A stretch of 64,000 nucleotides of DNA, taken from Chromobacterium sinusclupearum. GTDB lineage: Bacteria > Pseudomonadota > Gammaproteobacteria > Burkholderiales > Chromobacteriaceae. Made by a program: the position numbers and the translations under genes. The stretch's first letter is position 1; every line of letters begins with the position of its first letter. Location of the stretch: contig NZ_PPTF01000019.1 of NCBI RefSeq assembly GCF_002902845.1, forward strand, positions 1 to 64,000. The letters are read 5' to 3'. Below are positions 41,851 to 50,986 of the stretch, piece by piece. The notes beneath the pieces are model-generated. The model was not told where the DNA came from and ran no database searches. It saw only the letters and a list, made by a program, of their open reading frames with translations.

Positions 41851-42588
41851 TCAGCCGTGCTTCACTGTATAAGCCAGCTGGTGCGTCAGGCAGTAACGCT
41901 GCCGCCACTCCAGGGGCCGGCCGTCCATGTCTGCCGACAAGCGCAGCAGGCACAGCGCCGGCACGTCGGCCACCATGCCCGTCACGCCGAGCAGGCTGGC
42001 CTCCTCGCGCGGCAGCATTTCCGCGCGAAACTGCTCGCTGACAATCTTCAAGCGCACGCCGAAGCGCTGCTGCAAGGTGCCGTACACGCCGGCCGAGCCG
42101 CGCAGCCAGCGCGCGTCCATGCCTTCAAACACTTCCGCCGGCAGCAGCACATCGTCCAGCGCCACCGGCGAGCCATGGCGACGCCACAGCTGACGAATCC
42201 TCAATAAAGGCGCCAAACGGCGCAACTGCAAGGCCTCTGCGATATCTTCGCTGGCATTCAGCCGCGACAGCCCCAGAAACTCCCGCGCCAGCTCGTCCGG
42301 CTGCTCCGTGAACAAGCCCGGCGTCACCAGCCTGGCGTCATCGCCCCAGTCGCCCGGCACCGGCGCCACATAGGTGCCCCGCCCCTGCTGGCGATACAGC
42401 AAACCGGCGTCCACCAGCTCAGACAATGCCTTTCTTACCGTGCCCTGGCTGGCCCCCAGCTCGTCGGCCAGCTCCCATTCGCTGGGCAGCGCATCGTGCG
42501 TCTGCCACTCCCCGGCGCCTATCCGCTGCAGCAGCAGCAGCTTGACCTGGGCATAAAGCGGCTGTCTTTTCAGCGCATTGACTGTCAT
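41851..42588 (-). CDS. GntR family (HutC-like) transcriptional regulator
   Basis: The 245-residue regulator has a GntR winged helix (QPLYAQVKLLLLQRIGAGEWQTHDALPSEWELADELGASQGTVRKALSELVDAGLLYRQQGRGTYV) and a UTRA-type effector domain (about 90-240, PLLRIRQLWRRHGSPVALDDVLLPAEVF). Sitting between sdhC and the divergent mdh gene, it is a good candidate for a TCA-cycle regulator. The MTVNALKRQPLYAQ start is used; the upstream ATG would cover the palindrome at 42628. The effector is not known. Confidence 0.88.
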   Translation of the reverse strand: MTVNALKRQPLYAQVKLLLLQRIGAGEWQTHDALPSEWELADELGASQGTVRKALSELVDAGLLYRQQGRGTYVAPVPGDWGDDARLVTPGLFTEQPDELAREFLGLSRLNASEDIAEALQLRRLAPLLRIRQLWRRHGSPVALDDVLLPAEVFEGMDARWLRGSAGVYGTLQQRFGVRLKIVSEQFRAEMLPREEASLLGVTGMVADVPALCLLRLSADMDGRPLEWRQRYCLTHQLAYTVKHG

Positions 42589-42627
42589 GGTCTGTGTTTT
42601 AACACCAAACAAATCAAGCGTAAAGGC

Positions 42628-42645
42628 ATGTCTTATATAAGACAT
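42628..42645. promoter_or_regulatory. Perfect 18-base palindrome between the GntR gene and mdh
   Basis: ATGTCTTATATAAGACAT is a perfect palindrome 40-57 bases before the GntR start; an extra AAGAC half-site follows it. Its size and position fit autoregulation by the HutC-like regulator. It lies 142 bases upstream of mdh. Confidence 0.6.
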
Positions 42646-42786
42646 AAGACTCAAACGACTGTTTGACGCCATATTCTTGTCTGATTAGTCCAAATCGATA
42701 AACAGCCGTGATACACTCTGGCCACATCTATACTGCAGAGCAACATCTGCAGCTCATTATCGGATACGTCAAAGGAGAGTCCGCCA

Positions 42787-43767
42787 ATGAAAGCCCCCGT
42801 TCGCGTTGCCGTTACCGGCGCTGCCGGCCAGATCGGCTACAGCCTGCTGTTCCGCATTGCCAGTGGTGAGATGCTGGGCAAGGATCAACCGGTCATTCTG
42901 CACCTGCTGGACCTGCCGCAGGCCCAAACCGCGCTGAAAGGCGTGATGATGGAGCTGGAAGACTGTGCCTTCCCGCTGTTGGCCGGCATGGTAGCCACCG
43001 ACGACCCGAACGTGGCCTTCAAGGACGTCAAGGTCGCTCTGCTGGTGGGCGCCCGCCCGCGCAGCAAGGGCATGGAGCGCAAGGACCTGCTGGAAGCCAA
43101 CGGCGCCATCTTCACCGTGCAGGGCAAGGCGCTGAACGACCACGCCGCCCGCGACGTCAAGGTGCTGGTAGTGGGCAACCCGGCCAACACCAATGCCTGG
43201 ATCGCCATGAAGTCCGCGCCGGACCTGGACCCGAAAAACTTTACCGCCATGTTGCGTCTTGACCACAATCGCGCCCTGTCGCAGATTGCCGCCAAGACCG
43301 GCAAGCCGGTGTCGTCGATTGAAAAGCTGGCCGTGTGGGGCAACCACTCCCCCACCATGTACGCCGACTACCGCTTCGCCACCATCGATGGCCAATCGGT
43401 CAAGGCCATGATCAACGATGAAGCCTGGAACCGCGACGTATTCCTGCCCACCGTGGGCAAGCGCGGCGCCGCCATCATTGAAGCGCGCGGCCTGTCCTCC
43501 GCAGCCTCCGCCGCCAACGCCGCCATCGACCACATCCACGACTGGGTGCTGGGCAGCAATGGCAAGTGGGTGACCATGGGCGTGCCGTCCGACGGCTCCT
43601 ACGGCATTCCGGAAGGCGTGATGTACGGCGTGCCGGTAGTATGCGAAAATGGCGAATACAAACGTGTTGAAGGCCTGGAAATCGACGCGTTCAGCCGCGA
43701 GCGGATGGACCTGACCCTGGCCGAACTGGAAGAAGAGCGCGCAGCCATCGCTCACCTGTTTGGCTAA
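42787..43767 (+). CDS. mdh: Malate dehydrogenase
   Basis: The 326-residue NAD-dependent enzyme belongs to the LDH-like MDH group 2 found in betaproteobacteria. The NAD site is [16 protein letters not shown] (9-24), the substrate arginine lies in [17 protein letters not shown], the catalytic Asp-His pair in LDHNRALSQ and [21 protein letters not shown] precedes the ATG. It completes the TCA gene set of this window, on the opposite strand. Confidence 0.96.
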   Translation: MKAPVRVAVTGAAGQIGYSLLFRIASGEMLGKDQPVILHLLDLPQAQTALKGVMMELEDCAFPLLAGMVATDDPNVAFKDVKVALLVGARPRSKGMERKDLLEANGAIFTVQGKALNDHAARDVKVLVVGNPANTNAWIAMKSAPDLDPKNFTAMLRLDHNRALSQIAAKTGKPVSSIEKLAVWGNHSPTMYADYRFATIDGQSVKAMINDEAWNRDVFLPTVGKRGAAIIEARGLSSAASAANAAIDHIHDWVLGSNGKWVTMGVPSDGSYGIPEGVMYGVPVVCENGEYKRVEGLEIDAFSRERMDLTLAELEEERAAIAHLFG

Positions 43768-43787
43768 TTCCCGGCCTGACTGAAGAG

Positions 43788-43814
43788 AAGCGCACCACTC
43801 GGTGCGCTTTTTGT
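43788..43814 (+). terminator. Terminator of mdh
   Basis: AAGCGCACC-ACTC-GGTGCGCTT is a perfect nine-base stem followed by TTTTGTCTTT, about 20 bases past the mdh stop. Confidence 0.88.
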
Positions 43815-43878
43815 CTTTGGTCAAACCAGAAATTCACATTTGAATTTACTAATACAGACTGCCATTTGGAGCGAAAGC

Positions 43879-44986
43879 ATGATTGAAGTTGAAGTTTTGA
43901 ACCAAATTGCGGCCAAAATCGAAGACCTGGCCGCCCGCGCCGCCGATATTCGGGGGTATCTTTGACTACGACGGTAAAAAAGACCGTCTGGAAGAAGTCA
44001 GCCGCCTGACCGAAGACCCGGATATCTGGAACGACCCGAAAAAGGCGCAGGATCTGGGCCGCGAGCGCAAGCAACTGGAAGACGTGGTGCTGGTGCTGGA
44101 CAGCATCAACGCCACCATCGCGGACAGCCGCGAACTGTTTGAAATGGGCAAGAGCGAGGAAGACGACGACACCATCCTCGCCGTGCAGGAAGATCTGGTC
44201 GGCGTGGAGGAAAAAGTGGCGAAGATGGAATTCCGCCGCATGTTCCACGACCCGATGGACCCGGCCAACTGCTTCATCGACATCCAGGCCGGCGCCGGCG
44301 GCACCGAAGCCCAGGACTGGGCCGGCATGCTGCTGCGCATGTACACCCGCTACGCCGAACGCAAGGGCTTCAAGGTGGACGTGCTGGAGGTGTCCGAAGG
44401 CGAAGTGGCCGGCATCACCAGCGCCACGCTGAAGATCGAAGGCGAATACGCCTTTGGCCTGCTGCGCACCGAAGTGGGCGTGCACCGCCTGGTGCGCGTG
44501 TCGCCGTTCGACTCCAACGCCCGTCGCCACACCTCGTTTTCGTCCGTGTTTGTCTACCCGGAAGTGGACGACAGCTTCGAGATCGACATCAACCCGGCCG
44601 ACGTGCGCACCGACACCTACCGCGCCTCCGGCGCCGGCGGCCAGCACATCAACAAAACCGACTCGGCCGTGCGTTTGACGCACATCCCCACCGGCATCGT
44701 CGTGCAGTGCCAGAACGACCGTTCCCAGCACCGCAACCGCGACGAAGCCTGGCAGATGCTGCGCGCCAAGCTGTACGAGCTGGAACTGAAAAAGCGCAAC
44801 GAAGCCAAGCAGGCGCTGGAAGACACCAAAACCGACGTGGGCTGGGGCCACCAGATCCGCTCCTACGTGTTCGACCAGTCCCGCATCAAGGATTTGCGCA
44901 CCAGTTACGAAGTGGGCAACATCAAGGGCGTCATGGATGGCGACCTGGACGGCTTCATCGAAGCCAGCCTGAAACAGGGCGTGTAA
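43879..44986 (+). CDS. prfB: Peptide chain release factor 2, with programmed +1 frameshift
   Basis: RF2 reads UGA and UAA stops. Translation begins at ATG 43879 (MIEVEVLNQ), runs 28 codons to an in-frame TGA at 43963-43965, and shifts +1 at CTT-TGA-C to continue with [12 protein letters not shown]. The joined protein (43879-43962 plus 43964-44986) has 368 residues. The stop-recognition tripeptide SPF is in [13 protein letters not shown] and the hydrolysis motif GGQ in [15 protein letters not shown]. Low RF2 favours the shift, so the gene regulates itself. The reading frame from 43907 alone would give a wrong N-terminus. Confidence 0.95.
43952..43966 (+). promoter_or_regulatory. RF2 programmed +1 frameshift site
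   Basis: GGGGG (Shine-Dalgarno-like) three bases before CTT-TGA-C is the known prfB frameshift signal. The internal SD pairs with 16S rRNA and pushes the ribosome forward at the slow UGA stop. Confidence 0.95.
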
Positions 44987-44995
44987 TCGCCATAG

Positions 44996-45020
44996 ACCGG
45001 CCGCATGCGGCCGGTTTTTG
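44996..45020 (+). terminator. Terminator of prfB
   Basis: ACCGGCCGCATGCGGCCGGT is a perfect palindrome followed by TTTTG, ten bases past the prfB stop. lysS therefore probably has its own promoter, or uses read-through. Confidence 0.8.
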
Positions 45021-45075
45021 CCGTTTTTTATAAAGTGTATTTTGCCGAAGGACCCCAACCCGGCACGGAGTCATC

Positions 45076-46584
45076 ATGTCTGATCACGAACAAGCACAGG
45101 CGCAAAGCCAAGACGAAAACCAGATCATGGCGGAACGCCGCCTGAAACTGAAGGCGATCCGCGAAAAAGGCATCGCCTACCCCAACGACTTCAAACGCAG
45201 CCACTTCGCCAAACCGCTGCAGGACGACCACGCCGATAAAGAAGCCGAAGCGCTGGAAGCCGAAAAAATCGAAGTCGCCGTCGCCGGCCGCATGATGCTT
45301 AAACGTGTGATGGGCAAAGCCAGCTTCGCCACCATGCAGGACGTCAGCGGCCGCATCCAGGCCTTCATCTCCCGCGACAACGTGGGCGAAGACGTCTACG
45401 CCGACTTCAAGCGCTGGGACATGGGCGACATCATCGCCGTCAAGGGCCTGCTGTTCAAAACCAAGACCGGCGAACTGACCGTGCAAGCCACGGAAGTGCG
45501 CCTGCTGTCCAAGAACATCCGTCCGCTGCCGGAAAAATTCCACGGCATGACCGACCAGGAGCAAAAGTACCGCCAGCGCTACGCCGACCTGATCATGAGC
45601 GAGGAAAGCCGCGAAACCTTCATCAAGCGCTCCAAGATCATCCAGAAGGTGCGCGACGTGATGGTGGGCGAAGGCTACCTGGAAGTGGAAACCCCGATGA
45701 TGCACCCGATTCCGGGCGGCGCGTCGGCCAAGCCGTTTGTCACCCACCACAACGCCCTGGACATGCCGCTCTACCTGCGCATCGCCCCGGAGCTGTACCT
45801 GAAGCGCCTGGTGGTGGGCGGCCTGGAACGCGTGTTCGAGATCAACCGCAACTTCCGCAACGAGGGGATGAGCACGCGCCACAACCCCGAGTTCACCATG
45901 ATCGAGTTCTACGAAGCGTACAGCGACTACCAGCGCATGATGGACATGACCGAAACCATCATCCGCGAGTGCGCGCTGGTCTCCTGCGGCTCCACCACCG
46001 TCACCTACCAAGGCAAGGAAGTGGACCTGGGCAAGCCGTTTGACCGCTTCACCATCGTGGGCGCGATCAAGCACTACAACCCGCAATACACCGACGCCCA
46101 GCTGTCCGACGCGGCCTGGGTGGCCAGCGAGATCAAGCGCCTGGGCGGCAAACTGCCCCCGGCCCCGGGCCTGGGCAGTCTGCAGCTGGCGTTGTTCGAG
46201 GAATGCGCGGAATCCCTGCTGTGGAACCCGACCTTCATCATCGACTACCCGGTGGAAGTGTCCCCGCTGGCGCGCGGCTCCGACACCCAGCCGGGCCTGA
46301 CCGAGCGTTTCGAGCTGTTCATCGTGGGCCGCGAGCACGCCAACGGCTACTCGGAGTTGAACGATCCGGAAGACCAGGCCGCGCGCTTCCAGGCGCAAGT
46401 CGCCCAGAAGGACGCCGGCGACGACGAGGCAATGCACTACGACGCCGACTACATCCGCGCGATGGAATACGGCCTGCCGCCGACCGGCGGTTGCGGCATC
46501 GGCATCGACCGTTTGGTGATGTTGTTGACGGATGCGCCGTCTATTCGTGATGTGATACTATTCCCACATATGAGAATGGAATAA
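45076..46584 (+). CDS. lysS: Lysyl-tRNA synthetase, class II
   Basis: The 502-residue enzyme charges tRNA-Lys. An OB-fold anticodon domain (about 60-170, [23 protein letters not shown]) is followed by the class II core with motif 2 ([20 protein letters not shown]) and motif 3 ([15 protein letters not shown]). Length matches E. coli LysS (505). It is the last core gene before base composition drops. Confidence 0.97.
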   Translation: MSDHEQAQAQSQDENQIMAERRLKLKAIREKGIAYPNDFKRSHFAKPLQDDHADKEAEALEAEKIEVAVAGRMMLKRVMGKASFATMQDVSGRIQAFISRDNVGEDVYADFKRWDMGDIIAVKGLLFKTKTGELTVQATEVRLLSKNIRPLPEKFHGMTDQEQKYRQRYADLIMSEESRETFIKRSKIIQKVRDVMVGEGYLEVETPMMHPIPGGASAKPFVTHHNALDMPLYLRIAPELYLKRLVVGGLERVFEINRNFRNEGMSTRHNPEFTMIEFYEAYSDYQRMMDMTETIIRECALVSCGSTTVTYQGKEVDLGKPFDRFTIVGAIKHYNPQYTDAQLSDAAWVASEIKRLGGKLPPAPGLGSLQLALFEECAESLLWNPTFIIDYPVEVSPLARGSDTQPGLTERFELFIVGREHANGYSELNDPEDQAARFQAQVAQKDAGDDEAMHYDADYIRAMEYGLPPTGGCGIGIDRLVMLLTDAPSIRDVILFPHMRME

Positions 46585-47086
46585 AATCTAGTATTAATTT
46601 GACTTAAAAGCCACTTATTTCTATGAGTGGCTTCTTCTATGCAAAATTTATGCCGCCATTTTAAGTATCCCATGGCATTACCAGAAAGTCATGCTCAACA
46701 AGCTGACTAATTTCATCCACAATGAAAACTCCAATTTTGAAAAATTTACAAAACTCGTCAATCACAGCCTAGAAGAATAAAAACCAATCCGAGCGATTTT
46801 TCAACACTAACTTTCAATGTATTAAATAATAAAACCTCATTAAAAATGGTAGAATTTTCACATGTAAAAAAACATCATTATGAGTTTTCGATTTCGTTTT
46901 TCATATCAAATACTCAGCCTCTCTTTCAGAGACTGACGAAAAAATCCGTGCTCTAGTAGCAATTGATTCTTTGCACGGTGACAATTACTTTGCTAGCGAA
47001 TGCAACTACGGAATCTGATTGATTTTTTAAACAATTCACATCAAGCCGTATATAATTCTCAGCCATACCACCGCAGAAGAGTATAT
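46585..47086. other. AT-rich gap after lysS, no intact gene
   Basis: GC content falls sharply after the lysS stop. A weak hairpin at 46608-46633 (AAGCCACT/AGTGGCTT, then CTTCTAT) may end lysS transcription. A stretch open in one frame to 46780 reads ...SIPWHYQKVMLNKLTNFIHNEN..., which looks like the C-terminal end of a lost protein, but I cannot name it. I see no supportable complete gene. Confidence 0.6.
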
Positions 47087-48178
47087 ATGAAAATAGCAAA
47101 CAAATTGAATCAACTAACAGGGCTTCGCTACTTTGCTGCCTTATTGGTTTTTCTTTCACATCTCAAGTGGAGTGGCAGCAGCGAAATCTTGGTGAAAATT
47201 TTTGAATCTGGCTATGTGGGGGTCTCATTTTTTTTCCTACTTTCCGGTTTCGTTCTTTCCCACTCATACAAAGAAAGAATATTAGATAAAAGCTTAAGCT
47301 GTTTCAAATATATATTACTAAGACTTGCCAGACTCACACCCTTGCATTTCTTAACTGCTTTGCCATTTATCCTACTCGCCACTTACAAAGCAGATATAAA
47401 TATTTTCAAAGCAATAGTAAATCTTAGCTACCTACAGAGCTGGATACCGAGCTCCAGCTATTATTTCTCCTTCAACGCACCATCTTGGTCTTTGTCGAAT
47501 GAGATGTTTTTTTATTTTTGTTTTTTCCCACTTGTTTTTCTTAACACCAAGAATCTGGTTAAAATTTTTCTTGCTCTTCTTTTAACCATACTGACTTCTG
47601 CCTTATTTTTCACCACACAACTCTCTGGACTGAAACTATTTGGTGGAAACACTTTGGCTCATTGGCTATTTTACATCTTCCCGGGTTTTAGAATTTTAGA
47701 ATTCATAGCTGGCATGTTAATTTTCCAACTATGGAAAACTGGTTATAGATTGCCACACTGGGTAACCAGTGCTTCATATATTCTTCTTATTACCTCCATG
47801 TACTTTGCAAATCAAATACCGGAGCCATTCAGACTATCTCTGTACTTTATTCCATTTGTTTCCCTATTCTTCTATGCAAATTTGACAGAAGATACTCCAT
47901 CCTACCGGCTATTCTCAACAAAATATTTAACCCTTCTTGGCAATGCATCGTTCGCCTTTTATTTAATCCATCAACCATTGATTAATATACTTGAACGCCT
48001 GACCCAAAAATATAATTTATCTTATCTCCCATTTTTCATACTTTGCTTAAGCGTCGCCACCTTAGCTTCAATTTTCATCTACATTTTTTACGAAAAGAAA
48101 GCTGAATCATTCTTAAAAAACTACATTTCCAACAAGATACAGAACCAGACAATTCTTGCAACCAAGGCTAATCACTAA
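47087..48178 (+). CDS. Acyltransferase 3 (OafA/YrhL) family membrane protein
   Basis: The 363-residue protein has about ten membrane helices and the family opening LNQLTGLRYFAALLVFLSHLKW, whose histidine (about 25) is the usual essential residue; GYVGVSFFFLLSGFVLSHSYKERI is also typical. Such proteins O-acylate surface polysaccharide or peptidoglycan. It is AT-rich with codon use unlike its neighbours (many AAA, ATA, TTA), so it was probably acquired. It stands alone, without sugar genes. The ATG at 47087 is preceded by GAAGAG. Confidence 0.85.
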   Translation: MKIANKLNQLTGLRYFAALLVFLSHLKWSGSSEILVKIFESGYVGVSFFFLLSGFVLSHSYKERILDKSLSCFKYILLRLARLTPLHFLTALPFILLATYKADINIFKAIVNLSYLQSWIPSSSYYFSFNAPSWSLSNEMFFYFCFFPLVFLNTKNLVKIFLALLLTILTSALFFTTQLSGLKLFGGNTLAHWLFYIFPGFRILEFIAGMLIFQLWKTGYRLPHWVTSASYILLITSMYFANQIPEPFRLSLYFIPFVSLFFYANLTEDTPSYRLFSTKYLTLLGNASFAFYLIHQPLINILERLTQKYNLSYLPFFILCLSVATLASIFIYIFYEKKAESFLKNYISNKIQNQTILATKANH

Positions 48179-48353
48179 GTGCAGAATTCACTTCAAAAAT
48201 AACATTTATTTCTCGCCTTAAAAACTGCTTGAACGAACCGACAATTCAACTACACCCGGCGCTATTGGAGGGTGATATATTTTCTTCTTCACATTTTGGC
48301 GTAGAATTAAAGCCATCCGACGGGGTGGCTTTTCACATCATGCCGAGCAGCTA
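48179..48353. other. AT-rich gap with a bidirectional hairpin
   Basis: No gene is seen here. AAAGCCATCC (48309-48318) and GGGTGGCTTT (48323-48332) form a stem followed by T; read on either strand it could end the flanking genes. Confidence 0.5.
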
Positions 48354-48645
48354 CTAAGCAGGCAAAACGGCTTGGAATTTATGATCAAAATCACGCCAAA
48401 ATTTAGCCCAATTCAGCTTTACACCTATAGCGGCAAGCACCTCATTATGAGGAAACAATGTCCAACCACTTTTAGTTTTCCGACAAATCAAACCTGGGGA
48501 GACATTGTCAGGATCTAGGATTTTTGCGATCTCCTCAACAATACCAACTTCAATACAGTAATCGTGCCACTTAGGGTTTATTTTAACTGTGCATGAATAA
48601 ATTATATCTTCTACTTTATAATCAACAACATATGGTATTTTCCAT
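48354..48645 (-). pseudogene. Small AT-rich gene broken just after its start codon
   Basis: On the minus strand an open frame of about 98 codons ends at 48354 and reads WKIPYVVDYKVEDIIYS... to ...FWRDFDHKFQAVLPA. It has no in-frame start: a stop precedes it directly. The only well-placed start (GGAG-AAAAA-ATG, 48643-48645) is out of frame with it by one base and reaches a stop after seven codons. A one-base change near the start would restore about 99 residues. I do not recognise the product. It could be an error in the sequence or an unusual start codon. Confidence 0.5.
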
Positions 48646-48673
48646 TTTTTCTCCTATTGTATTTATGGAATAC

Positions 48674-48712
48674 AAAAGCCCTCGAGGCTTAGAGAGCATC
48701 AAGGGCTTTTTT
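48674..48712. terminator. Hairpin with T run in the AT-rich region
   Basis: AAAAGCCCT and AGGGCTTTT flank a 19-base loop and TT follows; both strands carry runs able to act as terminators. No gene clearly ends here on the plus strand. Confidence 0.5.
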
Positions 48713-48900
48713 GGATGAGTTTCTCCCATCCAATTATTATTCTATCATCTCAACACATAAAAAGTCAATATAACCCACCTCAGACACGTGAAATATTCAT
48801 ATAATCTCTACTCTTTGATATTGCCACCATACATCCACGGCTTTCTCACTACCAAATATTTTCAAAATTTTTTGCTGAGGTAGTCTGAGACTTTATAGGA

Positions 48901-49570
48901 CCGTAGGTTGGGCTGAGCCAAGCAAAGCCCAACGTTTACCGCGCAATACCGATTGGTTTTGTGTCCACTCCGGGGACAAATAATTAAATGCCGGTTCCGT
49001 CCGGCTGGACGGGTCCATTTCTTTTGCCTCGCCAAAAGAAATGGACGAAAGAAAAGGCGCCCCAACAGCGCTGCGAAACCCCGCCTCCAAAGCCCTTTCC
49101 AAGGCGCCGCCGAACTCGCGGGGCGCTAACGTCGCCCCGCTCAAACGGGCGGCGGCTTAAAATCTTGGAAAGGGCTTCGGAGTCGGCTTGCGCTGATGGG
49201 ATAGGGACAAGTCGGTTCGGCTCTACAACCGATTAAACAAGCTCCATTACATGCCCCAACACAGCCAAGCGCTCACAAAAACTGGCACGTTAGCGATGCG
49301 CCCCTCCCCCTTCAAGCCTGCCGCCGGGTGGCAGGCCCGAGGTCTTAAGCGGCTGCATGTCTAAGTCCCGCGACGTTAGCGCGGGACGTGTTCAGCCGCG
49401 CCTCGGGCATGACGGGAACCGGCGGGAAGCCGAAGGCCAGGCTTGCAGGGTGGCCTTTAGGGGTGGAGGGGATATTTGGCCAAGCAAATATCCCCTCCCT
49501 GCCGCCGGGCAGCCCCGGCAATCCAAATCATCATCCGCGCAGCGGATTCCCAAAAGCACATCACGGGCAG
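48901..49570. repeat. Non-coding region built of long palindromes
   Basis: Four long inverted repeats lie in this stretch: 48907-48933 (GTTGGGCT/AGCCCAAC), 49013-49046 (13-base arms GTCCATTTCTTTT), 49365-49387 (GTCCCGCG/CGCGGGAC) and 49465-49498 (14-base arms). The first two match words that recur between genes in many proteobacteria (the GTAGGTTGGGCT element, and the RQKKW-coding palindrome often mis-called as genes). GC content returns to high here. Open frames across it have no gene-like features, and I call none. Confidence 0.55.
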
Positions 49571-49578
49571 ACCGCCCG

Positions 49579-49842
49579 CTACTTGCTCGCCTTGTCCAGC
49601 AAGCCGCCAAACATTTCCGGGTCCACCAAGTCTCTCAGCGCCACGCCCAAGGCGTCAGCCAGTGCGCCCATGTTGTCGATGGAGACATTGCGCTCGCCGC
49701 GTTCGATCTCCGAAACATAGGTTCTGCTCATCCCCGCCTGCAAGGCCAATGCCTCCTGCGACACGTCGTGCAGGCGTCTGGCAATGCGCAGGTTGCGGGC
49801 GAAAACCGCGCGGGCGGTTAAGGGTTTCGTTGTGTTTTCCAT
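49579..49842 (-). CDS. XRE family (Cro/CI-type HTH) regulator
   Basis: The 87-residue protein is essentially one HTH_3 domain: FARNLRIARRLHDVSQEALALQAGMSRTYVSEIERGERNVSIDNMGALADALGVAL. Single-domain XRE proteins of this kind often govern nearby mobile or restriction genes, but none is seen next to it. It sits at the edge of the palindrome-rich stretch. Confidence 0.85.
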   Translation of the reverse strand: MENTTKPLTARAVFARNLRIARRLHDVSQEALALQAGMSRTYVSEIERGERNVSIDNMGALADALGVALRDLVDPEMFGGLLDKASK

Positions 49843-50112
49843 ACCCCGATAGCATCAGCGCTTGCTAGTGCTCAAGCCACGCGGTATGATTTGCAAAATG
49901 ATAACTATAAGTGTCTTTTTGATTGTTATTGATATCTTCATGACACTCATTATGTGCTATGCGCTGCTTTGACAGCCACACATGGAGGTGCTTATGCAGA
50001 AAATTCCCATCCCGTAATTCACAACAACCAAGCCTGATCGTTCCGTCAAGATCGTATCCAGCGCTACATCAGCCAATCGGCGACAGCGCCCAATCAAAAT
50101 GAGGGTTTTGCC

Positions 50113-50529
50113 ATGCCTAGCATCACCCGCAGTTCGTCTCACCTTGCCGTTTCACTGAAAAACCGTCACCCCGCCCGCAGCCGTTGGCTACTGCACAATC
50201 AAGTCCCCACGCATCCGCCCAGCCTGCTGGCCATGACCCGGCTGCATGAAGCCTTTGCCGCCTTGCAAGAGCAATTGGCCGGCAAGGATCAAGCCAAGGT
50301 CAGAGAACCGGCCGCGCGCGTGGCGCATTTGTGCCACGACATCGAACAGGCGGTGGTGGAGTCCATCTGCCACCTCGCCCATGGCCAATTGGTTTTGCAA
50401 TCCGTGATCGATTTGCTCGCTTGCCTAGGCGACGACGTGCGCCTGCCATCCAGCCGCATCAAAGAATTGCTGGAGCCGCTGGACAAACGCATGGGCGAGT
50501 CGCTGACGCTGCTCACCCGCGTGTTATAA
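50113..50529 (+). CDS. Helical protein, DUF1484-like
   Basis: The 138-residue protein has a basic N-terminal part and an all-helical rest (LLAMTRLHEAFAALQEQLAGKD..., LVLQSVIDLLACLGDDVRLPSSRIKELLEPLDKRMGESL). The layout fits DUF1484, a small family I recall from Ralstonia and Chromobacterium; this is from memory and tentative. GAGGG lies seven bases before the ATG. A degraded copy of its 3' part lies at 51312-51367. Confidence 0.65.
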   Translation: MPSITRSSSHLAVSLKNRHPARSRWLLHNQVPTHPPSLLAMTRLHEAFAALQEQLAGKDQAKVREPAARVAHLCHDIEQAVVESICHLAHGQLVLQSVIDLLACLGDDVRLPSSRIKELLEPLDKRMGESLTLLTRVL

Positions 50530-50544
50530 GCCGCGTTCCATAAA

Positions 50545-50577
50545 AGCCAGCCCGGAGCAGCGGACTGGCTGTTTTGC
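50545..50577 (+). terminator. Terminator after the DUF1484-like gene
   Basis: AGCCAG and CTGGCT pair across a 14-base loop, followed by GTTTTGCC. It lies 15 bases past the stop. Confidence 0.5.
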
Positions 50578-50634
50578 CAAACCCTTGCCACCTTAGCCAC
50601 TTTTGATGGCAGGCTGGCGCCTTCTCACTCATGA

Positions 50635-50665
50635 GCATTGCCGATATACGGCAATGCCGTATAAT
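50635..50665 (+). promoter_or_regulatory. Promoter with overlapping palindrome for the toxin-antitoxin pair
   Basis: GCATTGCCG-ATATA-CGGCAATGC (50635-50657) is a perfect palindrome. TTGCCG (50638) and TATAAT (50660) form -35 and -10 boxes 16 bases apart. The palindrome covers the -35 and spacer, as expected for autorepression by the antitoxin. Start of transcription would fall at or next to the toxin ATG (50672), so the mRNA may be leaderless. Confidence 0.65.
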
Positions 50666-50671
50666 AATGGT

Positions 50672-50986
50672 ATGTACACCGTCATTGAGACAGCAGTCTT
50701 CAAGCGTTGTGCTGATGAAATCTGGTCCACCACTGAACGTTTGGTCTTTATTGAATGGCTTGCCAACAACGCCCTTGCGGGAACCGTTATCCCCGGAGCG
50801 GGTGGTTTGCGCAAGGTGCGTTGGTCCCGCTCAGGTATAGGCAAGCGCGGTGGTGTCCGGGTGATTTACTACAATTTGCTTGAAGATGGGCAAATTTACT
50901 TGCTGATTGCCTATACCAAGGCCAAGTTCGACAACTTGCCCGCGGCATTCCTCAAGCAGCTACGTGAAGAGGTGGAGCGTGGATAA
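50672..50986 (+). CDS. RelE/HigB-like toxin of a type II toxin-antitoxin pair
   Basis: The 104-residue protein fits RelE-superfamily mRNA interferases in the HigB-like order (toxin first): MYTVIETAVFKRCADEIWSTTERLVFIEWLANN, then GGLRKVRWSRSGIGKRGGVRVIYYNLLEDGQIYLLIAYTKAKFDNL. The basic stretch RKVRWSRSGIGKRGGVRVIYY is the usual RNA-contacting core. It overlaps the antitoxin gene by eight bases. Confidence 0.85.
   Translation: MYTVIETAVFKRCADEIWSTTERLVFIEWLANNALAGTVIPGAGGLRKVRWSRSGIGKRGGVRVIYYNLLEDGQIYLLIAYTKAKFDNLPAAFLKQLREEVERG

Noticed and set aside
46610..46780. Open frame ending ...MLNKLTNFIHNENSNFEKFTKLVNHSLEE
   Set aside because: No start with ribosome site and too short; kept only as a possible remnant in the gap description.
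48862..49236. Short ORFs with a RQKKWTK-like word on both strands
   Set aside because: They come from the palindromic repeat at 49013-49046, which is often mis-called as a gene; no ribosome site.
49357..49868. Overlapping plus-strand ORFs in the palindrome region
   Set aside because: They run across hairpins and lie antisense to the clear XRE gene at 49579-49842.
49898..49972. 24-codon hydrophobic ORF (MITISVFLIVIDIFMTLIM...)
   Set aside because: It looks like a small membrane peptide or type I toxin, but has no ribosome site, antisense promoter or known relative. It could be chance in AT-rich DNA.
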